From contig JAMOOB010000329.1 in the NCBI GenBank assembly GCA_027066265.1, forward strand, positions 1-8,030: a DNA stretch of 8,030 bases, read 5' to 3'. The stretch is from Desulfurococcales archaeon. GTDB lineage: Archaea; Thermoproteota; Thermoprotei_A; Sulfolobales; Ignisphaeraceae. A model generated the notes under the pieces. The model was not told the origin of the DNA. It was given only the letters and a program-made list of their open reading frames with translations, and ran no database searches. Made by a program: the position numbers and the translations under genes. Shown here in pieces: positions 1-5,036 of the stretch. The first letter of the stretch is position 1. Every line of letters starts with the position of its first letter.

Positions 1-480
1 GAGCTTCTCGACTACGTCGTGCAGGTTCGTGAAAGATATCACGCATAGCTTTGCGTTGCCGGGCACGGACACGTAACGAATCGATTCGTATGCTGATAGA
101 AAGAACTGCTTCTCGAGTTCGCTCCTTGGTGGTATCGTGTGTGGAGGAGCGTAGACGCATACTTGCCAATAGTACGAGTCCTCGGTGATGGATTGTAGGT
201 CAGTATATACTTCGAGGATCTGATCGGATTCGATCGATGTGATGAATCTACGTAGCTCGCTCGGTATATCTGGTTCGATTCCCCTGATCGTAATGGATCC
301 GGTAACATGGGCACGGCTCCCCAACGCGATATCTATCTCCATTGCTGTGATGCAGAACGCGTAGCGCTCTACGAACCTTGCTAGCGCTCGTATGAATCTC
401 AGCAAGTCTCGGTGCGAAACATCGTCGCTGTTAATATTGAGGATGTACTTATCCACGGATTTCAAGCCAACGATGCGCAT
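1..480 (-). CDS. Unknown protein, 3'-truncated by the window edge
   Basis: An open frame of 160 codons runs from ATG at 478-480 to base 1 without a stop, so the C-terminus lies outside the window. The start is fixed by a CACGGGGAT element 7 bases upstream, as for most genes here. The protein begins MRIVGLKSVDKYILNIN. It alternates predicted strands and helices: a helical stretch near residues 24-40 (RDLLRFIRALARFVERY), a strand-rich part near 44-66, then a second alpha/beta part. There is no signal peptide, membrane segment or recognisable catalytic motif. It follows the zinc-finger gene with a 31-base spacer filled largely by the element, so it is probably the last visible member of the transcript that starts near 1545. 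I do not recognise the family. Confidence 0.85.
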   Translation of the reverse strand, partial: MRIVGLKSVDKYILNINSDDVSHRDLLRFIRALARFVERYAFCITAMEIDIALGSRAHVTGSITIRGIEPDIPSELRRFITSIESDQILEVYTDLQSITEDSYYWQVCVYAPPHTIPPRSELEKQFFLSAYESIRYVSVPGNAKLCVISFTNLHDVVEKL

Positions 481-485
481 GGAAA

Positions 486-511
486 ATCCCCGTGCAAACG
501 CAAAGAAAAAA
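486..511 (-). promoter_or_regulatory. Intercistronic CACGGGGAT element, copy 1
   Basis: The core CACGGGGAT (486-494) lies 5 bases from the start codon counted from its AT, or 7 from the G-run. A T-rich tract interrupted by GCG/TTTG precedes it. It occupies most of the spacer between the zinc-finger gene and the gene starting at 480. Confidence 0.7.
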
Positions 512-931
512 CTACGTTGATGCTCGGATCGATTCGCGAATCCTGTTTATAACCATGTTCGTATAGCGCTCAACTATGTTGGGATGACGGTGCTTGATGT
601 GCATTGTTAGAACTGCCACGTCGTTCCACAGCTTTTCGCCGCACAGCGTACATCTAGCGATGCTTCCATTTCTTTCGATTATTGATGGCACGAGCTCCAT
701 GATTATCGGAGCAACTTTCTTAACCATCGCTACGGCGCGATGGAAACCGCCAGCTTTTTCTATGAGTCTACCGCTATAGCCTCGAACGGCGTGCTTTGAC
801 AATCCATGCTTCCTGGCTACGGTTGACGGGCTAGCGCTGTTGGTAAAGTAATCGTACATCGCCTTAACGATTTCGTCGAGCGAGGCAAGCTTCTTGATCA
901 CGAGATACTCAACAACGTCTAGAAGAGGCAA
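512..931 (-). CDS. DNA-binding protein: helix-turn-helix plus C2H2-like zinc finger
   Basis: This 139-residue protein is a likely transcription regulator. Residues about 32-61 (SASPSTVARKHGLSKHAVR...) have the spacing of a helix-turn-helix with a recognition helix near LSKHAVRGYS. Residues 94-116 form a C-x2-C-x13-H-x2-H-x-H cluster (C94, C97, H111, H114, H116), close to the classical C2H2 finger. Small C2H2 proteins are common in crenarchaeal viruses. The start is inferred as TTG at 929-931, because no ATG or GTG lies between the upstream in-frame stop and this point. The preceding gene ends 4 bases upstream, and GAGGGATGAGG overlapping that stop can serve as SD, so the two regulators are probably translationally coupled. 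A shorter product from Met25 (ATG at 857-859) is possible and would keep both domains. The stop is TAG. Confidence 0.85.
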   Translation of the reverse strand: MPLLDVVEYLVIKKLASLDEIVKAMYDYFTNSASPSTVARKHGLSKHAVRGYSGRLIEKAGGFHRAVAMVKKVAPIIMELVPSIIERNGSIARCTLCGEKLWNDVAVLTMHIKHRHPNIVERYTNMVINRIRESIRAST

Positions 932-935
932 GACC

Positions 936-1190
936 TCATCCCTCGAGCTCGATTACCTTGACACCTTGCGTACTTCGCTCGACCGTAATAGGTGCTCTAT
1001 CGATAGCATCGATGACGTTCTCCAACATCAGCTCTTCCCTCAGCAATTTCCTTAGAGCTTCCCTAACGAAATCTGAACGAGTCTTGTACCGACCACGCCT
1101 AACGAGTTCATCGACGAGAGCGATGTACGCCGGAGGAACTCGAATACATAACGTTCTCATAATCGATTTCTTGTTCTTCGACGAAGGCAT
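936..1190 (-). CDS. Ribbon-helix-helix (CopG/Arc-type) transcription regulator
   Basis: This 84-residue protein has a basic N-terminal tail (MPSSKNKKS) and then the ribbon strand MRTLCIRVPP. Two helices follow, AYIALVDELVRRGRY and KTRSDFVREALRKLLREEL. Length, strand residues and the turn before SDFVREAL match the RHH fold, which dimerises and inserts the paired ribbon into the DNA major groove. A longer frame from an ATG at 1262 exists, but the CACGGGGAT element ends 5 bases before the ATG at 1188-1190, which decides the start. It is followed immediately by the zinc-finger gene. The acidic C-terminal tail (VIELEG) ends in TGA, one of the few TGA stops here. Its target may be promoters of this element, possibly the TATA region at 1531-1575 just upstream (inference). 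Confidence 0.92.
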   Translation of the reverse strand: MPSSKNKKSIMRTLCIRVPPAYIALVDELVRRGRYKTRSDFVREALRKLLREELMLENVIDAIDRAPITVERSTQGVKVIELEG

Positions 1191-1195
1191 GAGGA

Positions 1196-1209
1196 ATCCC
1201 CGTGAAAAA
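1196..1209 (-). promoter_or_regulatory. Intercistronic CACGGGGAT element, copy 2
   Basis: TTTTTCACGGGGAT ends 5 bases before the ATG of the ribbon-helix-helix gene. Here the upstream spacer is long (109 bases, 1191-1299). The rest of the spacer holds no convincing gene or TATA box. Confidence 0.75.
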
Positions 1210-1299
1210 GATAGGTTGGAGAAAAGGCTAAATTCGGTTCGAAAGCTCTTTGCAATAAGCAATCGTTTCCTTGCGTTCCATAGAGCATACTAACCTCGG

Positions 1300-1530
1300 C
1301 TAGATGATTCCTCGCTTTACCAATTCTCTACACATCTTCTCGAAGTCGTCCCTTCGGTACACTATCATGATCCATAGAACCCTTATCATCCACCTCAGCA
1401 ACTCGGTGCATCCAACCTCGCCTTCAATGCCCTTGAGTTGCTTGTAGAACTCCTCGATGTCTTTGAGGTATCTGGCGTGGTTCATGTCGACGTTTGCCAT
1501 GAATATCTTTGAACGTACTAGCTTTACCAT
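1300..1530 (-). CDS. Small unknown helical protein
   Basis: A 76-residue protein starting MVKLVRSKIFMANVDMNH and ending RRDDFEKMCRELVKRGII, stop TAG. After a short N-terminal strand it looks entirely helical: DMNHARYLKDIEEFYKQLKGIEG, then GCTELLRWMIRVLWIMIVYRR, then DDFEKMCRELVKRG. The middle helix is hydrophobic (LLRWMIRVLWIMIVY) and could be buried in a small bundle or membrane-associated, although it contains arginine. This is the only gene in the window with an obvious TATA box of its own and a consensus GGTGAG SD instead of the CACGGGGAT element. It therefore probably opens the transcript that continues into the two regulators and the gene at 1-480. No family is recognised. Confidence 0.85.
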   Translation of the reverse strand: MVKLVRSKIFMANVDMNHARYLKDIEEFYKQLKGIEGEVGCTELLRWMIRVLWIMIVYRRDDFEKMCRELVKRGII

Positions 1531-1575
1531 TCTTTCTCACCGATATATACTCGATCTGCGAAGATTATATATATC
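1531..1575 (-). promoter_or_regulatory. TATA-box promoter plus SD site for the gene at 1300-1530
   Basis: On the minus strand a TATATATAAT-like box lies at about 1565-1574 in a purely intergenic 50-base gap. Archaeal transcription starts about 25 bases downstream of the box centre, here near 1545. That gives a leader of roughly 14 bases holding GGTGAG (1536-1541), 5 bases before the ATG. A second TATATA run at 1544-1549 overlaps the predicted start region. No CACGGGGAT element is present here. Confidence 0.6.
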
Positions 1576-1580
1576 GCTAT

Positions 1581-1967
1581 CTAGAGCTTGGCTACGAGCC
1601 TCAGCGTCCTGGCACTTACAAGGCTAACCTTATCGTTGTTCGGGTTATATGACGCAATCAAGACGTTGGTTCCGGCTCGTCCGAGGTTGTAGGCTATTCC
1701 AAAGACTTCGATTGCCTTACCCTTCGTGATTACGATAACGTCGTTGAACATCGTTAGCGAATCAAGTGCAGATTCGAGATCCATAACAATGCATCTAACA
1801 CCGTTTCGGGACGATTCGTCGCATATATCCTTAGCGAACGAATGCTCGTTCATGTTGCCGTATATCACGTAGATTTCCTTTGCGAGACCCTTCCTAATCA
1901 AGGCATTCAGTATCTGGATAGTTGTGCGAGACTTGTCTGCGAATGCAATAACTGGAACGGGATTCAT
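1581..1967 (-). CDS. Rossmann-like alpha/beta protein, possibly CARF-like
   Basis: A 128-residue protein with regular beta-alpha-beta alternation: strand VPVIAFA (residues 4-10), helix TTIQILNALIRKG, strand EIYVIYG (31-37), helix HSFAKDICDESSRNG, strand RCIVMDL, helix, strand DVIVITKG (76-83), helix KAIEVFGIAYNLGRAG, strand NVLIASYNP. This layout, with a loop of hydroxyl and charged residues after strand 1 (ADKSRTT) and a G-containing loop after the later strand (TKGKA), resembles CARF domains. Those bind cyclic oligoadenylates in type III CRISPR signalling (Csa3, Csm6, ring nucleases). The resemblance is by eye and weak, and no GG dipeptide of the usual motif is present. Any other Rossmann-type fold would fit as well. 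The start follows a CACGGGGG element; the stop is TAG. Confidence 0.85.
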   Translation of the reverse strand: MNPVPVIAFADKSRTTIQILNALIRKGLAKEIYVIYGNMNEHSFAKDICDESSRNGVRCIVMDLESALDSLTMFNDVIVITKGKAIEVFGIAYNLGRAGTNVLIASYNPNNDKVSLVSARTLRLVAKL

Positions 1968-1971
1968 TCAG

Positions 1972-1985
1972 ACCCCCGTGGAAAA
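1972..1985 (-). promoter_or_regulatory. Intercistronic CACGGGG element, copy 3
   Basis: TTTTCCACGGGGGT ends 4 bases before the ATG at 1967. The flanking CCGT upstream can pair with ACGG across a TTTCC loop, giving a possible small hairpin that contains part of the G-run. The preceding spacer back to 2045 contains no TATA box I can identify. Confidence 0.7.
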
Positions 1986-2045
1986 CGGTGGTTCATTCTC
2001 CGAGCAAAAGGGATCTACCTGCGACACGCGGGTTATTGCGTTAAC

Positions 2046-2549
2046 CTAGGATGCTTGTGCAACAATGGATTTGATCTCGTCGATTAGGTACTTCACGTAC
2101 TTCTCTATGTCGTACAACACCGTTTCAATACGTATGTTGTCAACAGACCAGATCCCTATGAACACCTTCTTCTCGCCGTGATCCCTCATCTTCAAGCCAT
2201 GTTGAAGCAGTTTCGAGATAGTTTCTTCGGTTGGGTGTCGAACAACGATCCATAGAATAACTATGTACTCAGTCTCATCGGAGAGCTCGAGGGTTTTCAG
2301 CAACCATTCGAACCTATTTACCTCGCTAGGATCGCGACCGTTTTCGCGAATCACGTCGAAGATCCATACAGCTAGTGGCAATCCTAGAACATCAGAGAAC
2401 AACCTTGGTAGGATAGCCTTCGTAGTGTACTTAGATGGATACGACAGAACGTAGATCCTTGCTTCACATTTTCTATACTCTGATTCGTCTAGATAGCTCA
2501 GAACCTGATTCACGGACTTCACGATTTCGAGATAGGTAGATCTACGCAT
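2046..2549 (-). CDS. Unknown alpha/beta protein
   Basis: This 167-residue protein begins MRRSTYLEIVKSVNQVLSYL and ends in a long helix (VLYDIEKYVKYLIDEIKSIVAQAS). Three hydrophobic strands punctuate it: RIYVLSYPSK (31-40), EYIVILWIVVRH (94-105) and KKVFIGIWSVD (127-137), with helices between them. The fold is therefore likely a small alpha/beta sandwich of cytoplasmic type. There is no signal peptide, Walker motif or metal cluster. The ATG at 2547-2549 follows a TTTTTCACGGGGG element; the stop is TAG, 78 bases before the next start. I do not recognise the family and assign no function. Confidence 0.87.
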   Translation of the reverse strand: MRRSTYLEIVKSVNQVLSYLDESEYRKCEARIYVLSYPSKYTTKAILPRLFSDVLGLPLAVWIFDVIRENGRDPSEVNRFEWLLKTLELSDETEYIVILWIVVRHPTEETISKLLQHGLKMRDHGEKKVFIGIWSVDNIRIETVLYDIEKYVKYLIDEIKSIVAQAS

Positions 2550-2554
2550 ATAGG

Positions 2555-2569
2555 ATCCCCCGTGAAAAA
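2555..2569 (-). promoter_or_regulatory. Intercistronic CACGGGG element, copy 4
   Basis: TTTTTCACGGGGGAT precedes ATG 2547-2549 by 5 bases. The 109-base spacer behind it (2550-2658) carries three GGAT-containing repeats (AGGATAGGATC and TAGGATAAT, then GATCC in the element) and a weak CTATAGGATAAT stretch about 40 bases from the ATG. That stretch could be a TATA box, but I would not rely on it. Confidence 0.7.
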
Positions 2570-2658
2570 TGAGGGTATTATCCTATAGACTTCGATCCTA
2601 TCCTCTGAAACGTGCCGATCGTAGATGAATATTTCAGATGATTTCTAGAACCGAGAAG

Positions 2659-3051
2659 CTACGTTGATCGATTGTATAGAGCTACCTTGATGGCTCCGCA
2701 CGAAAGGACATCGAACTCGATGCATTTGATCAGTACGTTATTCGTTAAACCAACTATCTTTGCTACCCTCTTCCTTGATTCATCGATCAGTAACATTCCC
2801 GCAAATACATGCATTCCTATCCTCAGGATTATGCATATAATACATATGTTACCCTTCCGGATCTCGACGCGGTGAACGATCTCCATATCTGCGACATCAA
2901 TACTTTTCTCGGAATGCATTCTATAGAATTCGTAGATGATCTTCTTCAGCGTCTCTACCGAATCATTACATGGCTCAACGTTGTACTCAACGATACCGTT
3001 CAGCACCACTTCGTATCGCATGTTTTTCGCAACTATTTCGTTTATAGACAT
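2659..3051 (-). CDS. Unknown mixed alpha/beta protein
   Basis: A 130-residue protein starting MSINEIVAKNMRYEVVLNG. After an N-terminal strand pair (YEVVLNGIVEYNVEP) comes a helix near 30-47 (SVETLKKIIYEFYRMHS). The C-terminal half is mostly hydrophobic strands: ADMEIVHRVEIRKG, NICIICIILRIGMHVFAGMLLID, RVAKIVGLT, VLIKCIEFDVLSCG, IKVALYN. The CIICIILRIGMHVFAGMLLI stretch is hydrophobic enough to suggest membrane contact but alternates like beta structure. The five cysteines are scattered and form no obvious metal site. The start is set by the CACGGGGGAT element 31 bases after the upstream stop. No family is recognised. Confidence 0.85.
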   Translation of the reverse strand: MSINEIVAKNMRYEVVLNGIVEYNVEPCNDSVETLKKIIYEFYRMHSEKSIDVADMEIVHRVEIRKGNICIICIILRIGMHVFAGMLLIDESRKRVAKIVGLTNNVLIKCIEFDVLSCGAIKVALYNRST

Positions 3052-3055
3052 GCGA

Positions 3056-3071
3056 ATCCCCCGTGGAAAAA
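3056..3071 (-). promoter_or_regulatory. Intercistronic CACGGGG element, copy 5
   Basis: TTTTTCCACGGGGGAT ends 4 bases before ATG 3049-3051. It sits in the 31-base spacer after the 50-codon gene, leaving no room for a separate promoter between them. Confidence 0.75.
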
Positions 3072-3082
3072 GAATTGAATGG

Positions 3083-3235
3083 TTACCGCTCGCTGTCGAT
3101 TATTTTGGGTTCAAGAAACGGGAACAACGCCGTCATTATCGCATCGACGACCTTTCTACACCTTTCCTCTCCCTCGCGACACTCCAAGATTTTGGTATCC
3201 AGCGTACCGGGTTCGAGCACGACGAGGATCTTCAT
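3083..3235 (-). CDS. 50-residue unknown protein
   Basis: A short frame from ATG 3233-3235 to TAA 3083-3085, starting MKILVVLEPGTLDTKILEC and ending FLEPKIIDSER. It has a strand (MKILVVLEP), a cysteine pair with a charged spacer (C19 and C26 around REGEERC), and a helix (RKVVDAIMTALFPFLE). Its size is usually below gene-calling cut-offs. Three things support it: a full CACGGGGAT element at the standard distance from the ATG, a good fit between neighbours (20 bases after the ATPase stop, 31 before the next start), and the lack of any better frame in this gap. The function is unknown. Confidence 0.8.
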   Translation of the reverse strand: MKILVVLEPGTLDTKILECREGEERCRKVVDAIMTALFPFLEPKIIDSER

Positions 3236-3239
3236 GGTG

Positions 3240-3253
3240 ATCCCCGTGGAAAA
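3240..3253 (-). promoter_or_regulatory. Intercistronic CACGGGGAT element, copy 6
   Basis: TTTTCCACGGGGAT plus CACC precedes the ATG of the 50-codon gene. The whole spacer from the ATPase stop to this ATG is 20 bases, so the element essentially is the intergenic region. Confidence 0.78.
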
Positions 3254-3255
3254 GG

Positions 3256-3636
3256 TTAGATGAATGCAACGGCGTCCCTCACGGCGTTCTCGAAGTACTG
3301 ACGGAATGACAATAGCAATTGCTTACGGTACTGCTTCGGCGTTAGGTAGAACAACAATATGACGAGATCGCGGTTGGTTCTATCGAGGTAATCGAACAGC
3401 CTTTCACCCTTCTTCAACACCATTTCGATGTTCTCAGCCACAGCAGACATAGCAAGGTATTGCACCTCGATATCCAGGTTGCCGAGAATCTCTGGGTTAT
3501 CAATTACTTCCTCGGGCTTTGGTACCTTCTTCACGATGAACGTCACAAACTTCGCTCCGACCTCATCTCCAACACAGCCAAGGATTACAGCTTCGACGAA
3601 CTCCCTTGGGGCGTCTTGCAATTCATTCCTTAGCAA
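3256..3636 (-). CDS. C-terminal domain of the MoxR-like ATPase, downstream of the in-frame TGA
   Basis: This frame is the direct in-phase continuation of the ATPase gene: only TGA and five sense codons (TRLAL) separate the TGA from the TTG at 3634-3636. It has no CACGGGGAT element. Its sequence matches the C-terminal helical region of the phage-type MoxR-like ATPases. The stretch APREFVEAVILGCVGDEVGA, then KFVTFIVKKVPKPEEVIDNP, parallels the family's pattern of a conserved GCVG/GEGAA turn, a helix, then a L-PxPEEIL-NP loop. The rest (LAMSAVAENIEMVLKKG, LVILLFYLTPKQYRKQLLL) is the usual helical tail. It may be made by TGA readthrough, by reinitiation (GAGG lies 9 bases before the TTG), or not at all if the TGA is a disabling mutation. 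It ends TAA. Confidence 0.75.
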   Translation of the reverse strand: MLRNELQDAPREFVEAVILGCVGDEVGAKFVTFIVKKVPKPEEVIDNPEILGNLDIEVQYLAMSAVAENIEMVLKKGERLFDYLDRTNRDLVILLFYLTPKQYRKQLLLSFRQYFENAVRDAVAFI

Positions 3637-3651
3637 TAGCGCTAGCCTCGT

Positions 3652-3654
3652 TCA
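3652..3654 (-). other. In-frame TGA replacing the conserved Trp codon of the ATPase
   Basis: The codons around the stop read ACG CCG AGG TCG TGA ACG AGG CTA. A single A-to-G change would give TGG and restore PTPRSWTRLALLLRNEL. No shift of frame is needed. A GTG overlapping the TGA opens only a 10-codon frame, so it is not an alternative continuation. Confidence 0.85.
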
Positions 3655-4359
3655 CGACCTCGGCGTCGGAAAACTGTCCAACGTGCTAACGTCCTTAGGA
3701 GGCTTGTACAGCGAGTCCCTGAACATCATCAGGAACGCCGCCGTTCTTCGGTTCCAGGAATCGCCGTAGCGCGTCGTCATGTAATCGATCCATTCCTCAA
3801 CAGTCGGCGGTTCGACGTAGACCCTGATCATTCTGTTTATCAACGGTGCTGACAACGTTGATGCAACCGATGATACTTCTGGCGGATTGCCAGCAGCAAC
3901 GATCTTAACATTGTCGCTGATCTGCAACGACCATGCTATCTCTTTCTCGTTGATCCACGAGAATGTCATTGATTCTTGGTCTTTTCGAGCAACGTTAGTA
4001 ATTTCATCGAGATACATGACGCCGTAGATGTCAGGGATGGTAAACAGCATGAGCTCGCGCGGTGCAATGAATTGCACATACTTCAGCACATCCTCTACCT
4101 TCAGCGGGAACGATAGGTCTTCTGGAAACACATGTGGTACCACGATTCTCCAATATAGGTAGAATTTCTCAGGATTTTGCTGTATTTCTCGAACCAGTTC
4201 TGGGCGTCTCTTAAGATCCCTACGAACATCGACGAATATCTTGCCCAGTTTCTTCGCTTCTTGCTCAGCTAAGTAACGAACGTGTTCCGTTTTACCGATT
4301 CCCGGCGGACCGATTAGGAGAAGACGATCAATGAGCCTGATCTGAGTAATTCGAACCAT
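3652..4359 (-). CDS. MoxR-like AAA+ ATPase, interrupted by TGA at the sensor-2 motif
   Basis: This is an ATP-driven remodelling enzyme of the MoxR class. Visible motifs are Walker A GPPGIGKT (residues 17-24), Walker B GVMYLDEI (113-120, catalytic DE at 118-119), sensor 1 AAGNPPE with N158, a probable arginine finger in PLINRM (R176), and sensor 2 FPTPRS with R234. The frame stops at TGA directly after PTPRS, where family members read PTPRSW or PTPRTW. The same frame then continues for 131 codons, so the complete gene would be 3256-4359 (367 residues counting the TGA). MoxR ATPases usually work with a von Willebrand A-domain partner on protein complexes; none is visible here. The start follows an aberrant GGGGGG element with no T-tract. 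A separate N-terminal product would lack the lid domain and probably be impaired. Confidence 0.92.
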   Translation of the reverse strand: MVRITQIRLIDRLLLIGPPGIGKTEHVRYLAEQEAKKLGKIFVDVRRDLKRRPELVREIQQNPEKFYLYWRIVVPHVFPEDLSFPLKVEDVLKYVQFIAPRELMLFTIPDIYGVMYLDEITNVARKDQESMTFSWINEKEIAWSLQISDNVKIVAAGNPPEVSSVASTLSAPLINRMIRVYVEPPTVEEWIDYMTTRYGDSWNRRTAAFLMMFRDSLYKPPKDVSTLDSFPTPRS

Positions 4360-4474
4360 AAAGACCCCCCGTAATTATCAACGAAACAATTAGTCGTGGC
4401 AGGATGCGAAATAGAAGATCCGACAACGATGAGAACTCCGTGGTCGAAGCGAAAAAGATTTATGATCGTGGTAT
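4360..4474 (-). promoter_or_regulatory. 115-base spacer before the ATPase with a variant GGGGGG element and a degenerate second copy
   Basis: The ATPase ATG (4357-4359) is preceded by TTACGGGGGGTCTTT (core 4364-4374), which lacks the T-tract and the CAC of the other copies. About 70 bases upstream a second match occurs at 4434-4457 (TTTTTCGC, then CCACGGAG). It is followed 5 bases later by ATC rather than ATG and so opens no gene. A CATAAATC stretch at 4461-4468 is the best TATA-like sequence but is weak. No gene is supported here. Confidence 0.45.
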
Positions 4475-4789
4475 CTACATCTCTAGCTCGGATTCTTTAA
4501 CATCCTCGGCTAGCACTATCGATTGTTGTAGTATATCCCTTATTGTGTCCAGAACGAGCTCTATGACTTTCCTGCTCTTCGATGTCTTCGTGACGCCGAA
4601 GTCGATGCTTACAAACTCTTGATCGCCGAAGGTGTTTAGGTAGTAGAACAGGCTCAGTCCTTTGATACTCATCGGTTCCACCGTGATGGATATGGTGTAT
4701 CCCTCCTTATCCTCCTCCATGCATAGATCGACCATCAGTATGGATCCTGTTGGAGTGGCTAGAATGTAGGTAGCCCTTAGAACCCTCAT
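4475..4789 (-). CDS. Cassette protein A (paralogue of the 6796-7086 protein)
   Basis: A 104-residue protein of unknown family. It shares ATYILA near the N-terminus, a central S-x-x-YYLN, a V-S/Y-x-DFG-x-T-x-S block and the helix VIE-L-LD-I with the 96-residue product of 6796-7086. The two differ elsewhere, so they are old duplicates. Predicted structure: an N-terminal strand (VLRATYILAT), several strands to about residue 66 (YTISITVEPMS, LFYYLN, FVSIDFGVT), then one long C-terminal helix (SRKVIELVLDTIRDILQQSIVLAEDV). The PMSIKGLSLFYYLN to DFG stretch is the most conserved and probably the functional core. It lies 28 bases after gene B. The start follows a variant TTTACGGAGATT element. The stop is TAG. 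Confidence 0.87.
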   Translation of the reverse strand: MRVLRATYILATPTGSILMVDLCMEEDKEGYTISITVEPMSIKGLSLFYYLNTFGDQEFVSIDFGVTKTSKSRKVIELVLDTIRDILQQSIVLAEDVKESELEM

Positions 4790-4794
4790 GGCGA

Positions 4795-4814
4795 ATCTCC
4801 GTAAACGCGAAAAG
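4795..4814 (-). promoter_or_regulatory. Variant intercistronic element, copy 8
   Basis: CTTTTCGCGTTTACGGAGAT before ATG 4787-4789. It differs from the consensus by TTACGGAG in place of CACGGGG, while keeping the T-tract (split by CGCG), the final GAT and the 5-base distance to the ATG. GGAG is closer to an ordinary SD than the other copies. Confidence 0.55.
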
Positions 4815-4817
4815 AGT

Positions 4818-5036
4818 TTAGTTTTTGCTCTGCATAGCTTCCTCGATTCTTTTCAACTCTTTCGCTATTTTTACGAGCCTCTCGGCTATATCCGTTAAGA
4901 CGATTATCATAGGTTCTCTATGGGCTATATCGAGCCATGCGCTGTAGAGCATGTTGGCGAGGTGCTCGATCTCCTTCCTAATGTTTCGAAGATCTTCAGC
5001 TACCTTGCTGAGCGATCGAGAATCGTAGTTCTTCAT
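4818..5036 (-). CDS. Cassette protein B: small coiled-coil-like protein
   Basis: A 72-residue, almost wholly helical, charged protein. Heptad-like hydrophobic spacing is visible in LSKVAEDLRNIRKEIEHLANML and again in IVLTDIAERLVKIAKELKRIEEAM, separated by the loop DIAHREPM. It therefore likely forms a helical hairpin or coiled-coil dimer. Its ATG overlaps the TGA of gene C as ATGA, with GGTGAGG 5 bases upstream, so translation is coupled to C and the two products may act together. It has no CACGGGGAT element. No counterpart of comparable length exists in the second cassette copy. The stop is TAA and the function is unknown. Confidence 0.85.
   Translation of the reverse strand: MKNYDSRSLSKVAEDLRNIRKEIEHLANMLYSAWLDIAHREPMIIVLTDIAERLVKIAKELKRIEEAMQSKN

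Noticed and set aside
39..314. A 91-codon minus-strand frame within 39-314
   Set aside because: It lies in another frame of the 1-480 gene, which has a proper start with its CACGGGGAT element and stays open to the window edge.
936..1262. Longer 108-residue version of the ribbon-helix-helix gene starting at 1262
   Set aside because: The extra N-terminal residues would be translated through the CACGGGGAT element itself; the ATG at 1188-1190 has the standard distance and begins a typical RHH protein.
1157..1288. 43-codon minus-strand frame (ATG at 1286-1288, GAGGT upstream)
   Set aside because: It runs through the element and into the RHH gene in another frame, and its composition (MLYGTQGNDC...) looks like noise. 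The GAGGT match alone is not enough.
958..1293. Plus-strand frames, including this 111-codon one and others at 594-779, 2936-3259, 3428-3769 and 7235-7471
   Set aside because: All lie opposite better-supported minus-strand genes and lack ribosome-binding sites or recognisable protein features. Several contain the complement of the element (DPRGK) as coding sequence.
3640..3660. Frameshift as the cause of the ATPase break
   Set aside because: The frame before and after the TGA is identical and continuous, so a point change or recoding explains it without an indel.
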